A stretch of 64,000 nucleotides of DNA from Pedobacter sp. ISL-64 (GCF_018613605.1 NZ_JAGGPU010000005.1:310001-374000), one strand, 5' to 3'; shown: positions 8,665 through 17,453, counted from the first letter of the stretch. Notes: generated by a model from the letters alone, not told the origin. Numbers and translations: made by a program.

Positions 8665-9168
8665 ATGAAAGAAACAGAAAATACATTCCTCGCCCTGATC
8701 AACCAGCACAAAGCGATTATACATAAGATTTCTAAAATGTATATGAACGGTGCCGAAGAACAGCGCGATCTGTTTCAGGAAATCGTACTACAGCTTTGGA
8801 AAGCCTACCCAACTTTTAAGGGCAACTCCAAATTTACCACATGGATGTATCGTGTTTCCTTAAATACGGCGCTAATTTACTTTAAAAGGGACAATAGAAA
8901 AGTAGATAAAACACCATTGGATGAAAATATTGATGTAATAGATGTAAACGAGAATGAAGGAAAAGAAGAGAAACTGGCCTATTTGTATACCGCAGTTCAA
9001 GAATTGAATGTTATAGAAAAAGCATTGATATTTCTCTTTCTCGAAAACCAATCCCATCGCGAGATTGCCGAAAACCTGGGCATTAGCGAAGTAAATGCAA
9101 GGGTTAAACTCAATAGAACTAAAGAAAAATTACAATTCATCATAAAGAAAAACGGTTATGAATTTTGA
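8665..9168 (+). CDS. ECF-type RNA polymerase sigma factor
   Basis: The 167-residue protein has sigma region 2 (about 15-80, with 'DLFQEIVLQLWKAYPTF' and 'FTTWMYRVSLNTA') and region 4 helix-turn-helix (about 110-160, 'QSHREIAENLGISEVNARVKL'). It lacks regions 1 and 3, so it belongs to the extracytoplasmic-function class. Its end overlaps the start of the next gene by 11 nt. That gene encodes a four-helix membrane protein, an arrangement typical of a sigma factor with a membrane-bound partner that controls it. The triggering signal is unknown. Confidence 0.85.
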   Translation: MKETENTFLALINQHKAIIHKISKMYMNGAEEQRDLFQEIVLQLWKAYPTFKGNSKFTTWMYRVSLNTALIYFKRDNRKVDKTPLDENIDVIDVNENEGKEEKLAYLYTAVQELNVIEKALIFLFLENQSHREIAENLGISEVNARVKLNRTKEKLQFIIKKNGYEF

Positions 9169-9763
9169 CGATATAAAAAATGAATGGAATGCTGAAAGTC
9201 CGGAAGGAAGCAACATTTCTACCGATATGCTTAAAATAAAAAAGGCACATACCCCAATTGACAAAATAAGGGGAAAAATGAAACACGAGTTTTTTTACCA
9301 GATCTTCTTTTTGGTACTCATGGCCTTTATACCTTACTTTTTTGGGTTTTCATCGGCAATGAATCAGGTGTTTTTAATATTTTATGCCATCACCTGCGGA
9401 TTTACCGCTTATTATTTTTTTAAGTTTTATCTGTTCTACAAAAACTCTTACGATATGAGTCTGGATACCCGCAAAAACATCCTTTGGTTTTTCTACGAAA
9501 TGAAACTTAATATCGAACTATATAAAGCCCTCACCTACATCGTTGCCTTTATCGGCGTCGCATTCATTGCAATTTATTTTTTTATAGAAAAGGTTTCAAT
9601 TTTCAACAAAATTTTAGCTAATCTTTCATCGTTTTACATCTTATTAAACTGTTTTATTACCATTCTGATTATAGGTGTGATTACCGAATTATGGGCTTGG
9701 TATTACTATGGCAAATATTTAAAGCAAGTTAAAAAAGTAGTTGATGAATTGGATTATGAATAA
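9158..9763 (+). CDS. Membrane protein, probable sigma-factor partner
   Basis: The 201-residue protein starts with a soluble segment (1-43, beginning 'MNFDDIKNEWNAE') and then has four hydrophobic helices at about 46-62, 68-88, 123-145 and 155-178. Its start lies within the end of the ECF sigma gene, so it is translationally coupled to it. Bacteroidota often place a membrane protein of this plan directly after an ECF sigma factor. I infer an anti-sigma or sensing role from position; no zinc anti-sigma motif (HxxxCxxC) is present. Confidence 0.6.
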   Translation: MNFDDIKNEWNAESPEGSNISTDMLKIKKAHTPIDKIRGKMKHEFFYQIFFLVLMAFIPYFFGFSSAMNQVFLIFYAITCGFTAYYFFKFYLFYKNSYDMSLDTRKNILWFFYEMKLNIELYKALTYIVAFIGVAFIAIYFFIEKVSIFNKILANLSSFYILLNCFITILIIGVITELWAWYYYGKYLKQVKKVVDELDYE

Positions 9764-10182
9764 TCAGTGTAGTCAGATGGTAACATCTGACTGTTAAAGC
9801 ACGATCCATTGATTCTTACATAATTTATGTGTACCAGATAGAAATATCAGACACCACAACTTAAACAAACATCAAATCTGTGTTCATCCTTTTTATCTGT
9901 GGTAAAAAATATTTTAATGGTGTGGTCAGATGTTACCATCTGACTTTAAAGTATATTAAATGCAAACCTCAGAATTGTGTTATAATTTGAGGCCGTATTA
10001 TAAAATAGAATTGTCATCCTGAGCCTGTCGAAGGACTTATTTAAGTGTCTTGAAGGGCGTTTCGACAAGCTCAACGTGACAAACTCAATGGGATTTTGTG
10101 CAGTCAGATAGAAATATCTGACACCACAGCTAAAAAAAGATGCTGAAACAAGTTCAGCATGACGATCGCTTGAGTAGGATAC
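9764..10182. repeat. Cluster of short palindromes and a dispersed repeat
   Basis: No gene. Three short palindromes share the arm GTCAGAT: 9772-9791 (loop GTAA), 9925-9944 (loop TTAC, the opposite orientation) and 10103-10122 (loop GAAA), with an imperfect copy at about 9837-9856. Between them, 10013-10080 is a 68-nt element beginning GTCATCCTGAGCCTGTCGAA and ending TTCGACAAGCTCAACGTGAC, nearly the same as 41032-41100. A half CTGAA/TTCAG hairpin copy follows at 10136-10164. Confidence 0.75.
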
Positions 10183-10794
10183 CTACAATATCCCACCTGC
10201 CCTTAAAACATCCATAATTGATGGAAAAGTATTTTTAACTACTGGCGAAATGTGGTTTTTATCCAGCCAAACCGCTTCATCAATGCCTTCTTCCTTTTGG
10301 GGGACCAGTTTTGGTTCGCCTTTAACCTTCATTTTGTACCAATTGGTTTTCTTGATCACCATTTTTGTACCAATTGGGTAAACGTGATAGGTTTTACAAA
10401 GTTTTTCTTCGCGCTTAAAAACCTTGATTCCGCACTCCTCTTCTACCTCACGAACAGCGGTTTCCTTCATTTTTTCGCCCTCCTCTAGCTTTCCTTTGGG
10501 CAGATCCCACTTTTTATTTCGAAAAATAAAGAGATAATTTCCATTTGCGCTCTCTACCAAACCACCGGCGGCTTTAATAATGGTGCAATCTTTTTTTAAC
10601 TTTCTAAAGGTCTCCTGAGGATTTTTTGTCAAGAAAATATAGCTCTTTTTAGAACCATTTTTTAGTTTTTTGTAGAATGTTTGCAGATTAAAATCCTGAA
10701 ATTCCAGTTGTTGAATTTTTTCTTTTTGCTCTGGCAAAAAATCTGAGATATACAAAGTGTTATCGTTGATATAAATTCTATAATTTCTTGGCAT
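10183..10794 (-). CDS. Nudix hydrolase
   Basis: The 203-residue protein has an N-terminal about 70-residue extension and a complete Nudix box, G-x5-E-x7-REVEEECG-I, starting at 'GKLEEGEKMKETAVREVEEE' (about residues 101-120). The box binds Mg2+ and cleaves nucleoside diphosphates linked to another group; the substrate is not evident. The start region is preceded on the same strand by the terminator-like hairpin of the candidate small RNA at 10943-11030, so expression might be controlled by an upstream leader. Confidence 0.8.
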   Translation of the reverse strand: MPRNYRIYINDNTLYISDFLPEQKEKIQQLEFQDFNLQTFYKKLKNGSKKSYIFLTKNPQETFRKLKKDCTIIKAAGGLVESANGNYLFIFRNKKWDLPKGKLEEGEKMKETAVREVEEECGIKVFKREEKLCKTYHVYPIGTKMVIKKTNWYKMKVKGEPKLVPQKEEGIDEAVWLDKNHISPVVKNTFPSIMDVLRAGGIL

Positions 10795-10942
10795 ATATTT
10801 TTAACACACATTAAATAGAGAATGATGCTTTTTTATAGCAACCCGCTCCTTTCCCGATTACATTAAAGAGTTCTTTCTGCGAAACCTATATATTTTGCAA
10901 TGCTCTAAAAGTAGAAAAATTGTTGAGTTATTTATAGGATAT

Positions 10943-11030
10943 AAAAAAAGGTTACAACAATTAATGTTGTAACCTTATCTAAATTAACGCTCTCAATCAA
11001 AGATTGATGCAAGGCTCTCACCCCTTGCTT
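10943..11030 (-). ncRNA. Candidate ~88-nt small RNA or leader RNA
   Basis: On the minus strand a TATATTTG box (11035-11042) is followed by three consecutive stem-loops: a 6-bp hairpin (11023-11028 with 11009-11014), a 5-bp hairpin (11003-11007 with 10993-10997), and a perfect 12-bp hairpin (10965-10976 with 10948-10959). A run of seven T follows on the minus strand, which is the textbook form of an intrinsic terminator. No open frame of note lies inside. It may be a stand-alone small RNA or an attenuated leader of the Nudix gene starting 149 nt downstream. I do not recognise a known RNA family. Confidence 0.55.
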
Positions 11031-11034
11031 GCTA

Positions 11035-11042
11035 CAAATATA
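11035..11042 (-). promoter_or_regulatory. -7 box of the candidate small RNA
   Basis: TATATTTG on the minus strand matches TAnnTTTG. A start 4-5 nt downstream would place the 5' end at about 11030, just before the first hairpin. The -33 region is an A/T run without a clean TTG. The remaining part of the gene-free stretch 10795-11231 shows nothing else. Confidence 0.45.
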
Positions 11043-11231
11043 GAATAATTTATTAAAGAGTGAAAAAAAAATAATATTTAATAAATGATGAACCTGAATA
11101 ACCAAAAGCCATACACATTAGAATGTAAAAAAATGGTTAGTTATCTGTATTGGAGCATTCAGCTAGAAAACAATGGCGAATAATTCCTGCAACGATGAAT
11201 ATTTTTTATAATTTTAACCTTTTAATCTGCC

Positions 11232-12098
11232 ATGCCCATACCTTCATTATCCGAAACAGATCTGGAAGCATACCGAAACGATCTTTCTAACCCAGAAAAA
11301 TCAACAGGAGCGCTCTTTATCACATTAACCGGGCTTTACCAGCGTTTTGCCGGCAATGAACAGTTGTTGGCCAGTTTCGAGTACGCATCTGAACTGCAAA
11401 GTCTGGAAAACAGCTACACTTCAAAAAAAGAGCATTACAATAAAGAAATTGCAGAGCTTAAAAGACAGTTTAAACAATTAGATAACCGTATTATTGCCGC
11501 AGAGCAAAAGCTTCGTCATGGTATCCCCGACGATTTGATGGTAATGGATAAAATTATAGCCGAGCAAGAATCTATCGTGGAAGATCAGGAAAAGCTTAAC
11601 AATGCCGAATCATCCATCGTAGAGCAGGTTAGAATAATAGATATAGCGCATGGAAAAGACCTTCAGAAGCTAGAACAACAACAAAACAATAGAAATACAC
11701 CGCTGAACAGTAAATTTTCTGCTTTTGGTGACCAGATAAAACAAGCAGAAAAACGTATTACGTTAAAAGCAAGTGCAATCTCGATTATTCCCATTATCGG
11801 CATTCCTTTAATAATAGACATAGGCCTGGTATCATTAGGATTGCCCGCTTTAAGCAAGAATACCAATAACCTGATCTTTACGCATTATATCTTTTTAATC
11901 ACACTGATCCTTGTAGAATTGTTTCAGGCCGAAAAGATCAGAAGCAGGATTTCGCGCATGTTATCCATCTCTTACCTTAAAGATTCACTAGGTACGCTTC
12001 AAAATCTACTGTTGGATAACAAAAGAAAGATTTCCAAAGTAGAATCTGATCACAACATCTCTATATCTGAATTTGTAAAGCAAACTTACACAGTATAG
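11232..12098 (+). CDS. Coiled-coil protein with two membrane helices
   Basis: I do not recognise this 288-residue protein. Residues about 45-165 are charged, helical and heptad-like (a coiled coil, e.g. 'EIAELKRQFKQLDNRIIAAE' near 71-90). Two hydrophobic segments follow at about 182-203 ('AISIIPIIGIPLIIDIGLVS') and 216-232, then a second short coiled region to the C-terminus. No signal peptide. It would sit in the inner membrane by its C-terminal third with a long cytoplasmic rod. It is monocistronic and ends at a bidirectional hairpin. Confidence 0.6.
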   Translation: MPIPSLSETDLEAYRNDLSNPEKSTGALFITLTGLYQRFAGNEQLLASFEYASELQSLENSYTSKKEHYNKEIAELKRQFKQLDNRIIAAEQKLRHGIPDDLMVMDKIIAEQESIVEDQEKLNNAESSIVEQVRIIDIAHGKDLQKLEQQQNNRNTPLNSKFSAFGDQIKQAEKRITLKASAISIIPIIGIPLIIDIGLVSLGLPALSKNTNNLIFTHYIFLITLILVELFQAEKIRSRISRMLSISYLKDSLGTLQNLLLDNKRKISKVESDHNISISEFVKQTYTV

Positions 12099-12117
12099 GA
12101 AATTGATTATTTGATAA

Positions 12118-12163
12118 AAAACAGGGATTTAGAAACCTTTTTCAGCTCCCAAACCCCTGTTTT
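12118..12163. terminator. Bidirectional terminator between convergent genes
   Basis: AAAACAGGG (12118-12126) pairs with CCCTGTTTT (12155-12163) around a 28-nt loop. A-rich left and T-rich right flanks suit termination in both directions, between the coiled-coil gene and the alcohol dehydrogenase gene. Confidence 0.55.
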
Positions 12164-12187
12164 ATTAATGTTATCTGATATTTAGAT

Positions 12188-13231
12188 CTAGAGCGTAGCC
12201 ATATCAATTACGAAGCGGTAACGTACATCACCTTTTTCCATACGTTCGTAGGCATGGTGAATATCTTTAATATCAATCATTTCGATATCCGATACGATAT
12301 TGTTCTCTGCGCAGAAGTCTAACATTTTCTGAGTTTCGGCAATACCTCCAATACCCGATCCGGCAAGACTTTTTCTACCACCAAGCAAGCTAAAAGCAGC
12401 TATTTCTGCTGGTTTAGGCGGAACGCCCACGCAAATGTGAATACCATTTGTTCTCAATAAAGAAAGGTACATGTTAAAATCGTGCTCAGCAGATACGGTA
12501 TCTAAAATAAAATCGAATGTACCTCTGGCAGCTTTAACCTGCTCAGGATCGGTAGTTACCACAAAGTGGTGAGCACCAAGTTTTTTGGCATCTTCTTCTT
12601 TCTTTGGCGAAGTACTCAATACCGTTACTTCGGCACCAAAAGCTACACCAAATTTCACAGCCATATGACCTAAACCACCTAAACCAAGTACAGCCAGTTT
12701 ATGGCCTTTTCCTACTTTCCAGTGTTTTAGAGGAGAATAAGTGGTAATACCTGCACATAAAAGCGGTGCTACAGCAGCAAGATTTAATTTATCCGACACA
12801 TGAAGTACAAATTCTTCGCGCACTACGATCGTATCCGAATAGCCACCATAAGTTGGTGTTTTACCATCTCTTTCTAAACTATTGTATGTTTGCGTATTCC
12901 CTTCCAAACAATATTGTTCTAAATCTTGCTTACAGTTTTCGCAAACCTGGCAAGAATCTACCATACAACCAGTACCGGCAAGATCACCAACCTTAAATTT
13001 TTTAACATGATCTCCAACTTTTACTACCCTGCCCACAATTTCATGGCCAGGAACCATCGGGAATATACCTGGAAACCAATCGTTTTTTATCTGGTGCAGA
13101 TCTGAGTGGCAAACCCCACAGAAAAGTATCTCGAACTGAACATCATGAGGTCCTACTTCCCGGCGCTCAAAATTCCAGGGTGCAAGATCTGTCTCGGCAT
13201 TTTGTGCCGCATATCCTTTTGTTGCTATCAT
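12188..13231 (-). CDS. NAD(P)-dependent zinc alcohol dehydrogenase
   Basis: The 347-residue enzyme belongs to the medium-chain, cinnamyl-alcohol-dehydrogenase-like group (YahK/AdhC type). Catalytic zinc ligands lie in 'CGVCHSD' (C38) and 'PGHE' (H63, E64). The structural zinc is held by C94, C97, C100 and C108. The Rossmann motif 'GLGGLGHMAVKFG' follows at about 182-194. It would reduce aldehydes or oxidise primary alcohols. The gene is monocistronic and lies tail-to-tail with the coiled-coil gene. Confidence 0.9.
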   Translation of the reverse strand: MIATKGYAAQNAETDLAPWNFERREVGPHDVQFEILFCGVCHSDLHQIKNDWFPGIFPMVPGHEIVGRVVKVGDHVKKFKVGDLAGTGCMVDSCQVCENCKQDLEQYCLEGNTQTYNSLERDGKTPTYGGYSDTIVVREEFVLHVSDKLNLAAVAPLLCAGITTYSPLKHWKVGKGHKLAVLGLGGLGHMAVKFGVAFGAEVTVLSTSPKKEEDAKKLGAHHFVVTTDPEQVKAARGTFDFILDTVSAEHDFNMYLSLLRTNGIHICVGVPPKPAEIAAFSLLGGRKSLAGSGIGGIAETQKMLDFCAENNIVSDIEMIDIKDIHHAYERMEKGDVRYRFVIDMATL

Positions 13232-13329
13232 AAAAATTTAAATTAATTATACTATAACAAATGTAAACAGCGCTTTGTTAAGAACAATTACACAAATCAA
13301 ATAAATCATTGCAAAATTCAAACATTGAA

Positions 13330-13908
13330 CTACAACATCAGCCCATTTAACTTGGCATATTGTAGAAGCATAATTGTTTTCCCATCCTTTATTTCACCGG
13401 ATTTGATCATCCCAAGCGCCTTTTCAAATGGTAATTCCAAAACTTCTATATCTTCATTTTCTTCTTTAAGGCCGCCACCACAATGCAATTTCATTTCGCT
13501 CGAATATGCAGCCACAAAAAAGTACAATAATTCGGTAACCGAACCTGGAGACATATACGCTTCAAAAACTTTTTCTACCTGATCGATCCTAAATCCAGTT
13601 TCTTCTTCAGTTTCCCTCCTGATGCAATCTTCTGCATTATCCTGATCCAACAATCCGGCACAACATTCAATCAGATAACCCGTGTCATTTCCGTTAATAA
13701 ACGTCGGAATTCTAAATTGACGGGTAAGTACAACTGTTCTATATCGCTTATTATACAATAAAATTGTGGCACCATTTCCCCTGTCGTACGCCTCTCGCTC
13801 CAGAATATATTTAGCACCATCCAATCTTGTCATTTCGAAACTCACTTTCTTCAAAGTGTACCAATTATCTGAAAGTATTTGCGTGTTAAGGATATTAATA
13901 TTTTCCAT
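13330..13908 (-). CDS. NudK-like Nudix hydrolase
   Basis: The 192-residue protein resembles GDP-mannose pyrophosphatase NudK: early 'LSDNWYTLKKVSFEM', then 'VVLTRQFRIPTF' and the Nudix box 'AGLLDQDNAEDCIRRETEEE'. The catalytic REx2EE core is intact, but the first Glu of the box (G-x5-E) is Asn here. Such enzymes hydrolyse nucleoside diphosphate sugars. It is divergent from the DeoR-type regulator gene; the start codons are 55 bp apart if the regulator starts at 13964, so they may share control. Confidence 0.8.
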   Translation of the reverse strand: MENINILNTQILSDNWYTLKKVSFEMTRLDGAKYILEREAYDRGNGATILLYNKRYRTVVLTRQFRIPTFINGNDTGYLIECCAGLLDQDNAEDCIRRETEEETGFRIDQVEKVFEAYMSPGSVTELLYFFVAAYSSEMKLHCGGGLKEENEDIEVLELPFEKALGMIKSGEIKDGKTIMLLQYAKLNGLML

Positions 13909-13963
13909 AAATGATTATTTTTGATTGATTATGATTATTTTCGATCGAATTAACTCATTATAT

Positions 13964-14716
13964 ATGACATTTCAAAAAAGAGCACATAAAATCCTTGAAC
14001 TTTTAGAGGAACTTGGCGAAGTTGAGATCAGACAATTGGCAGCAGAAATAGGTGTTTCTGAAGTTACCGTAAGAAGGGATCTTGCAAATATGGCAGCCAG
14101 CGGGCTGCTTTATCGGACGCACGGAGGGGCCATGAAAGTAAGCCAATTGATAAAGCCGGTATCATTTGCAAATAAAGCTGCTGTTAATTTTAAAGCAAAA
14201 GATGCGATCTGCAAAAGGGCTGCAGAAGATATTAATGATGGCGATGTTATATTCATTGACTGTGGAAGTACGGCCTTTAGATTATGCCAGTTCATCAAAA
14301 ACAAAAAAATAAAGGTAATTACCAATTCCCTGCCTGTAGTTAATGAGTTACAAAATAGTGCCGTAACCATTAACCTGATTGGTGGTGAAGTTGATCCAAT
14401 CAGGCAAGCTATTCATGGAACAATTGCTACTGAACACATTGCCCGATACCACGCCTCGAAAGCCTTTCTGGGTGCAGATGGGATTACCTGCGATGGATTA
14501 TATGCTGGTAGTGAACACGAAGCTTCAAATACTTTAGCTATGGCATCGCAAAGTGATCAGACTTACCTACTTTGCGACGTTAGCAAAATAGGAAAAACAT
14601 CGTATTTAAAGTTTGATGATTTATCGGTGGTAGATATTTTGGTTACAGACTATAATGGACCCGAAATAACTGAATTCCAGTCAAAAGAGATCTTAGTATA
14701 TTCAGTAACGTATTAA
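13964..14716 (+). CDS. DeoR/GlpR-family transcriptional regulator
   Basis: The 250-residue protein starts best at 'MTFQKRAHKILELLEELGEV'; an in-frame ATG at 13925 would add 13 unconvincing residues. The DeoR helix-turn-helix is at about 19-40 ('RQLAAEIGVSEVTVRRDL'), followed by the sugar-phosphate sensor domain (75-235) with 'FIDCGSTAFRLCQFI', 'TNSLPVVNEL' and 'FLGADGI'. Such proteins are repressors released by phosphorylated sugars or nucleosides. The divergent NudK-like gene is a plausible target. Confidence 0.85.
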   Translation: MTFQKRAHKILELLEELGEVEIRQLAAEIGVSEVTVRRDLANMAASGLLYRTHGGAMKVSQLIKPVSFANKAAVNFKAKDAICKRAAEDINDGDVIFIDCGSTAFRLCQFIKNKKIKVITNSLPVVNELQNSAVTINLIGGEVDPIRQAIHGTIATEHIARYHASKAFLGADGITCDGLYAGSEHEASNTLAMASQSDQTYLLCDVSKIGKTSYLKFDDLSVVDILVTDYNGPEITEFQSKEILVYSVTY

Positions 14717-14737
14717 TATTACAGAGGTTCTCAATTA

Positions 14738-14914
14738 TCAGGAGAACAATCCATGTGTGATTTCCACAATGGCATCATCAGCATAAAAAAAGATTGTAAA
14801 CATTCCTGGTGCCTGGGTGATAATTAAAATATCTTCTCGTTTAATGTGGTTCTCGTTGATAAAACGGGTAAGGCGCTCGTGCGAACTAAAATAATCGGAT
14901 TTTAAAATAATCAT
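14738..14914 (-). CDS. Small hypothetical protein (58 aa)
   Basis: An open frame on the minus strand encodes 58 residues beginning 'MIILKSDYFSSHERLTRFIN' and ending '...VEITHGLFS'. Codon use looks like neighbouring genes and the amphipathic composition is plausible for a small cytosolic protein. The product is not recognised. It is convergent with the DeoR-type gene, whose stop lies 22 nt away. Support rests on reading-frame quality only. Confidence 0.5.
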   Translation of the reverse strand: MIILKSDYFSSHERLTRFINENHIKREDILIITQAPGMFTIFFYADDAIVEITHGLFS

Positions 14915-14978
14915 AACTTAGGAATATTAATTGAGACAGCCAATTTTATCGATTGTTACAAATACACAAGTTGGAAAG

Positions 14979-15068
14979 ATCCTGAAACAAGTTCAGGATG
15001 ACGAATGGAGAGGAATAAACGCTGAGGATCGTCATCTCGGCTGTGGCGCAGCCCACTCGAAATGACGA
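14979..15068. repeat. Dispersed hairpin repeats
   Basis: ATCCTGAA/TTCAGGAT hairpin at 14979-14999 followed by TGACGA, then a second unit CGTCATCTCGGCTG...CACTCGAAATGACG at 15029-15068. Both belong to the 'CGTCAT...ATGACG' class of intergenic repeats found throughout the window. Confidence 0.65.
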
Positions 15069-15088
15069 TTCTTTGCATTATTTGTAGC

Positions 15089-15468
15089 CTAAGCGATCAG
15101 ATCTCCCTCCGCTCCAAAAGCATGGTCAATAACGATTTTCCAAGTGCCATCTTCGCTTTGCTTCATTAGCTCGATACCTTTTGCGCTAACCTTCACTTCT
15201 TCGCCATCGGTGATATTCCATTCCGACCTCCTATAGCGAGATTTCCCGTTTGCATACAGTATACCGTTTTAATTTCCATAGTGCCCTTAATGGCAAGAAT
15301 GGCTTTAATGGCTTCTTCAAATTGTGCTTTGCCCGATACAGGTTTCCCAGGTTCGGGAACAATAATGCCAGATGAATCGTACATATTAAGTATGGTTGCT
15401 ACCTCTCCTGTGTTAAATGCAGCAGCTAGTGCTGAATGAGCATCTTCTGCTCTTTTTGGTAAATTCAT
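15089..15468 (-). pseudogene. Frameshifted SnoaL/NTF2-like protein
   Basis: The frame opening at 15468 encodes an NTF2-like (DUF4440/SnoaL type) cone-fold protein ('EDAHSALAAAFNTGEVATIL', 'YDSSGIIVPEPGKPVSGKAQ') but runs out of sense after 'TGNLAI' and stops at 15193. The missing C-terminal strands, 'RSEWNITDGEEVKVSAKG' and 'MKQSEDGTWKIVIDHAFGAE', continue in another frame to a stop at 15089. A 1-nt deletion (or 2-nt insertion) at about 15229-15237 restores one ORF of about 126 residues, the normal size. It lies downstream of the PEP-mutase-like gene in the same direction. This is either a real lesion or a sequencing error. Confidence 0.75.
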
Positions 15469-15495
15469 GTCTAATTTTAAATGTTTAACTATGTT

Positions 15496-16266
15496 TTAAT
15501 AAAAAATGGCCGAAAATTCTTGTTCAGCCAATATTTTTCTGGCGAGCTGACCTGCATTATCATATATTCTGTTAAAGAAAAAACCGCCCATACTAATACG
15601 CTTAACCCCAAGCGATTCCAGGGCTTTAAATCCTGGAAGATCGGGCATGCACATTACATTGATGGGAAGTGCAGTAGATTGAACTATAGCTGCAATATCA
15701 TTACTATCGGTAATACAAGGCACAAAAATCCCATCTGCCCCAGCTTCCTGATAAAATTTGATGCGTTTTTTAGTCTCCTCTAAAGCGTTTGGCAATCCCA
15801 AGAGAAAAGCATCCGTTCTGATATTCAGAAAGATATTCAGCTTTTTTCTATTGATGTGCTCAGCCACCACAGCAACTGTTTCTGCAAACGAAGCTGCCGG
15901 CACCAAACTTCTCTTTTCGCCCGGTAAAGTATCTTCGAGGTTAATCCCCACTGCGCCACAATCTTGTAGTTTTTCTACATTTTCTAAAATGCCTTGTAGG
16001 TCGCGGCTATACCCAGCCTCCATATCAACGGTAAGTGGAATATCTACCACGTCGGTAATGCGCTTTGTTGTACGGAGCAACTCGTCAAAGGGCAGGTTTT
16101 CTCCATCTGGGTAACCCAAGGCATTCGAAATGGCCTGACTGGAAATACCGATGGCTCTAAAACCATTGGTTTGAAAGATTTCTGCACTTTTCACATCCCA
16201 TACATTCCCAATTAAAAGTGGGGTGGTATTTTTGTGCAGATGTTTAAATGTTTCTAAAGAATTCAT
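15496..16266 (-). CDS. Isocitrate lyase/PEP mutase-family protein
   Basis: The 256-residue protein is a TIM-barrel member of the ICL/PEP-mutase superfamily. Recognisable segments are 'LIGNVWDVKSAEIFQTNGF' near the N-terminus, 'PLTVDMEAGYSRD' (Mg2+-binding region, about 77-89), 'GAVGINLEDT' (104-113) and 'NIRTDAFL' (147-154). Superfamily members form or break C-C or C-P bonds of alpha-keto acids; the lyase signature KKCGH is absent, so it is not isocitrate lyase itself. It lies between an AraC-type regulator gene (upstream) and the frameshifted NTF2-like gene, all on the minus strand. Confidence 0.8.
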   Translation of the reverse strand: MNSLETFKHLHKNTTPLLIGNVWDVKSAEIFQTNGFRAIGISSQAISNALGYPDGENLPFDELLRTTKRITDVVDIPLTVDMEAGYSRDLQGILENVEKLQDCGAVGINLEDTLPGEKRSLVPAASFAETVAVVAEHINRKKLNIFLNIRTDAFLLGLPNALEETKKRIKFYQEAGADGIFVPCITDSNDIAAIVQSTALPINVMCMPDLPGFKALESLGVKRISMGGFFFNRIYDNAGQLARKILAEQEFSAIFY

Positions 16267-16352
16267 AAGCTATATCTTATTTTAATTGATTATACATCAA
16301 AGATATAGCCCTTAAAAATCAACGGATTGTACAAATCCGAACAAAATAAAAT

Positions 16353-17165
16353 TTATGGAAAAAGCAGCTGGTTTACCGGAGTAAGGTTATCCAGGTAACT
16401 CGAAGGAGTAAGTCCGGTAAAGGATTTGAAGTCTCTTATAAAATGCGATTGATCAAAATATCCACAGGCATAAGCAATATTTGTAAATGGCTCCTCATTT
16501 TTTGAAATCATCTTTAAACTCTGCTGAAAACGGTTAATTTTATCGTAAGATTTTGGCGAAAGCCCGGTATGCTGATGTAATAACCGTTGCAAATAACGCG
16601 TAGTAATATTATGCCTTGACGCGATATAGGTAATATTACTCCCCGAAGCATCCTTTAAAATACTATTTAAGATATCGGCTACCTTATTAATATGAAAGGA
16701 CTTTTTTTCGTGACTGATTAATCTTTTTAAGAGAAATGCCTCTAAAAGATCGATCCTATTTTGTTCGCCATCAGTTTCCAACAGTTTTTGATGGAGTACA
16801 TCAGCACTTCCTCCAATTACATCCCGAAGATCGGTAATAGAGTCATTAAAAACGCCCATCTGATCATTAAAAAAGTATGATGCAGAATGGGTGTAAAACT
16901 TAATGCCCAACATAACATGTTTGCCCACCGACCTAATGGCTAAAGGTTTTGTAATCTGCCCCCAGAGCTCAACTTTTGGTGTTTTCTTAAAACCATTGTT
17001 TACAAGCGATTCCCAACTGCCGTTCCCGAGGTTAAATATTACCTCCATATCCCCACTGGGAAATACTACATCCTCAAAAGCCGAATCGGCATCCGACTTA
17101 AAAATATAATAATGCCTGATATAAGGTTTTAAGGGATCTGAAGGTAAAAACTGCTTAAATTCCAT
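16353..17165 (-). CDS. AraC-family transcriptional regulator
   Basis: The 270-residue protein starts best at ATG 17165 ('MEFKQFLPSDPLKPYIRHYY'); a TTG 9 nt upstream is the only longer option. The N-terminal beta-rich region (1-130) resembles the DUF6597 sensor, and the C-terminal 100 residues carry the double helix-turn-helix with 'SRHNITTRYLQRLLHQHTG' and 'IAYACGYFDQSHFIRDFKSF'. It probably controls the downstream PEP-mutase-like gene, which begins 86 nt after its stop. Confidence 0.85.
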   Translation of the reverse strand: MEFKQFLPSDPLKPYIRHYYIFKSDADSAFEDVVFPSGDMEVIFNLGNGSWESLVNNGFKKTPKVELWGQITKPLAIRSVGKHVMLGIKFYTHSASYFFNDQMGVFNDSITDLRDVIGGSADVLHQKLLETDGEQNRIDLLEAFLLKRLISHEKKSFHINKVADILNSILKDASGSNITYIASRHNITTRYLQRLLHQHTGLSPKSYDKINRFQQSLKMISKNEEPFTNIAYACGYFDQSHFIRDFKSFTGLTPSSYLDNLTPVNQLLFP

Positions 17166-17285
17166 ATATGTCAATTGAATACAAGATCGTAAAATTAGGG
17201 CAATTTTAAGCCTCGCGATTGTAAAAATCGGAACAAATTATACCTTTAATGAGACATTATGCGCTGTAATCCAGGTGCCACCATC

Positions 17286-17453
17286 TTAAAAATAATCCTT
17301 TACCGCAATAAGATATTTCTGAGATGTTTTTAAGCCATGATATTCTTTATCGTACTGATTTACAAGGAGTGGCAAGAAATAGCTTTTACCATCCATCAAA
17401 ATTTCCGATATTTGTATCATTTGGAAGTCGTGATTAAATTCAAATCCCGACAT
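17286..17453 (-). CDS. Small hypothetical protein (55 aa)
   Basis: A 55-codon frame on the minus strand begins 'MSGFEFNHDFQMIQISEILM' and ends '...SQKYLIAVKDYF'. It has no recognisable domain or membrane segment. Codon use matches neighbours, but length alone is weak evidence. It lies between the AraC-type regulator and pyrE, divergent from pyrE. Confidence 0.4.
   Translation of the reverse strand: MSGFEFNHDFQMIQISEILMDGKSYFLPLLVNQYDKEYHGLKTSQKYLIAVKDYF

Noticed and set aside
13925..13963. Longer N-terminus for the DeoR-type regulator
   Set aside because: The extra 13 residues have no counterpart in the family and would reduce the divergent promoter space to 16 bp.
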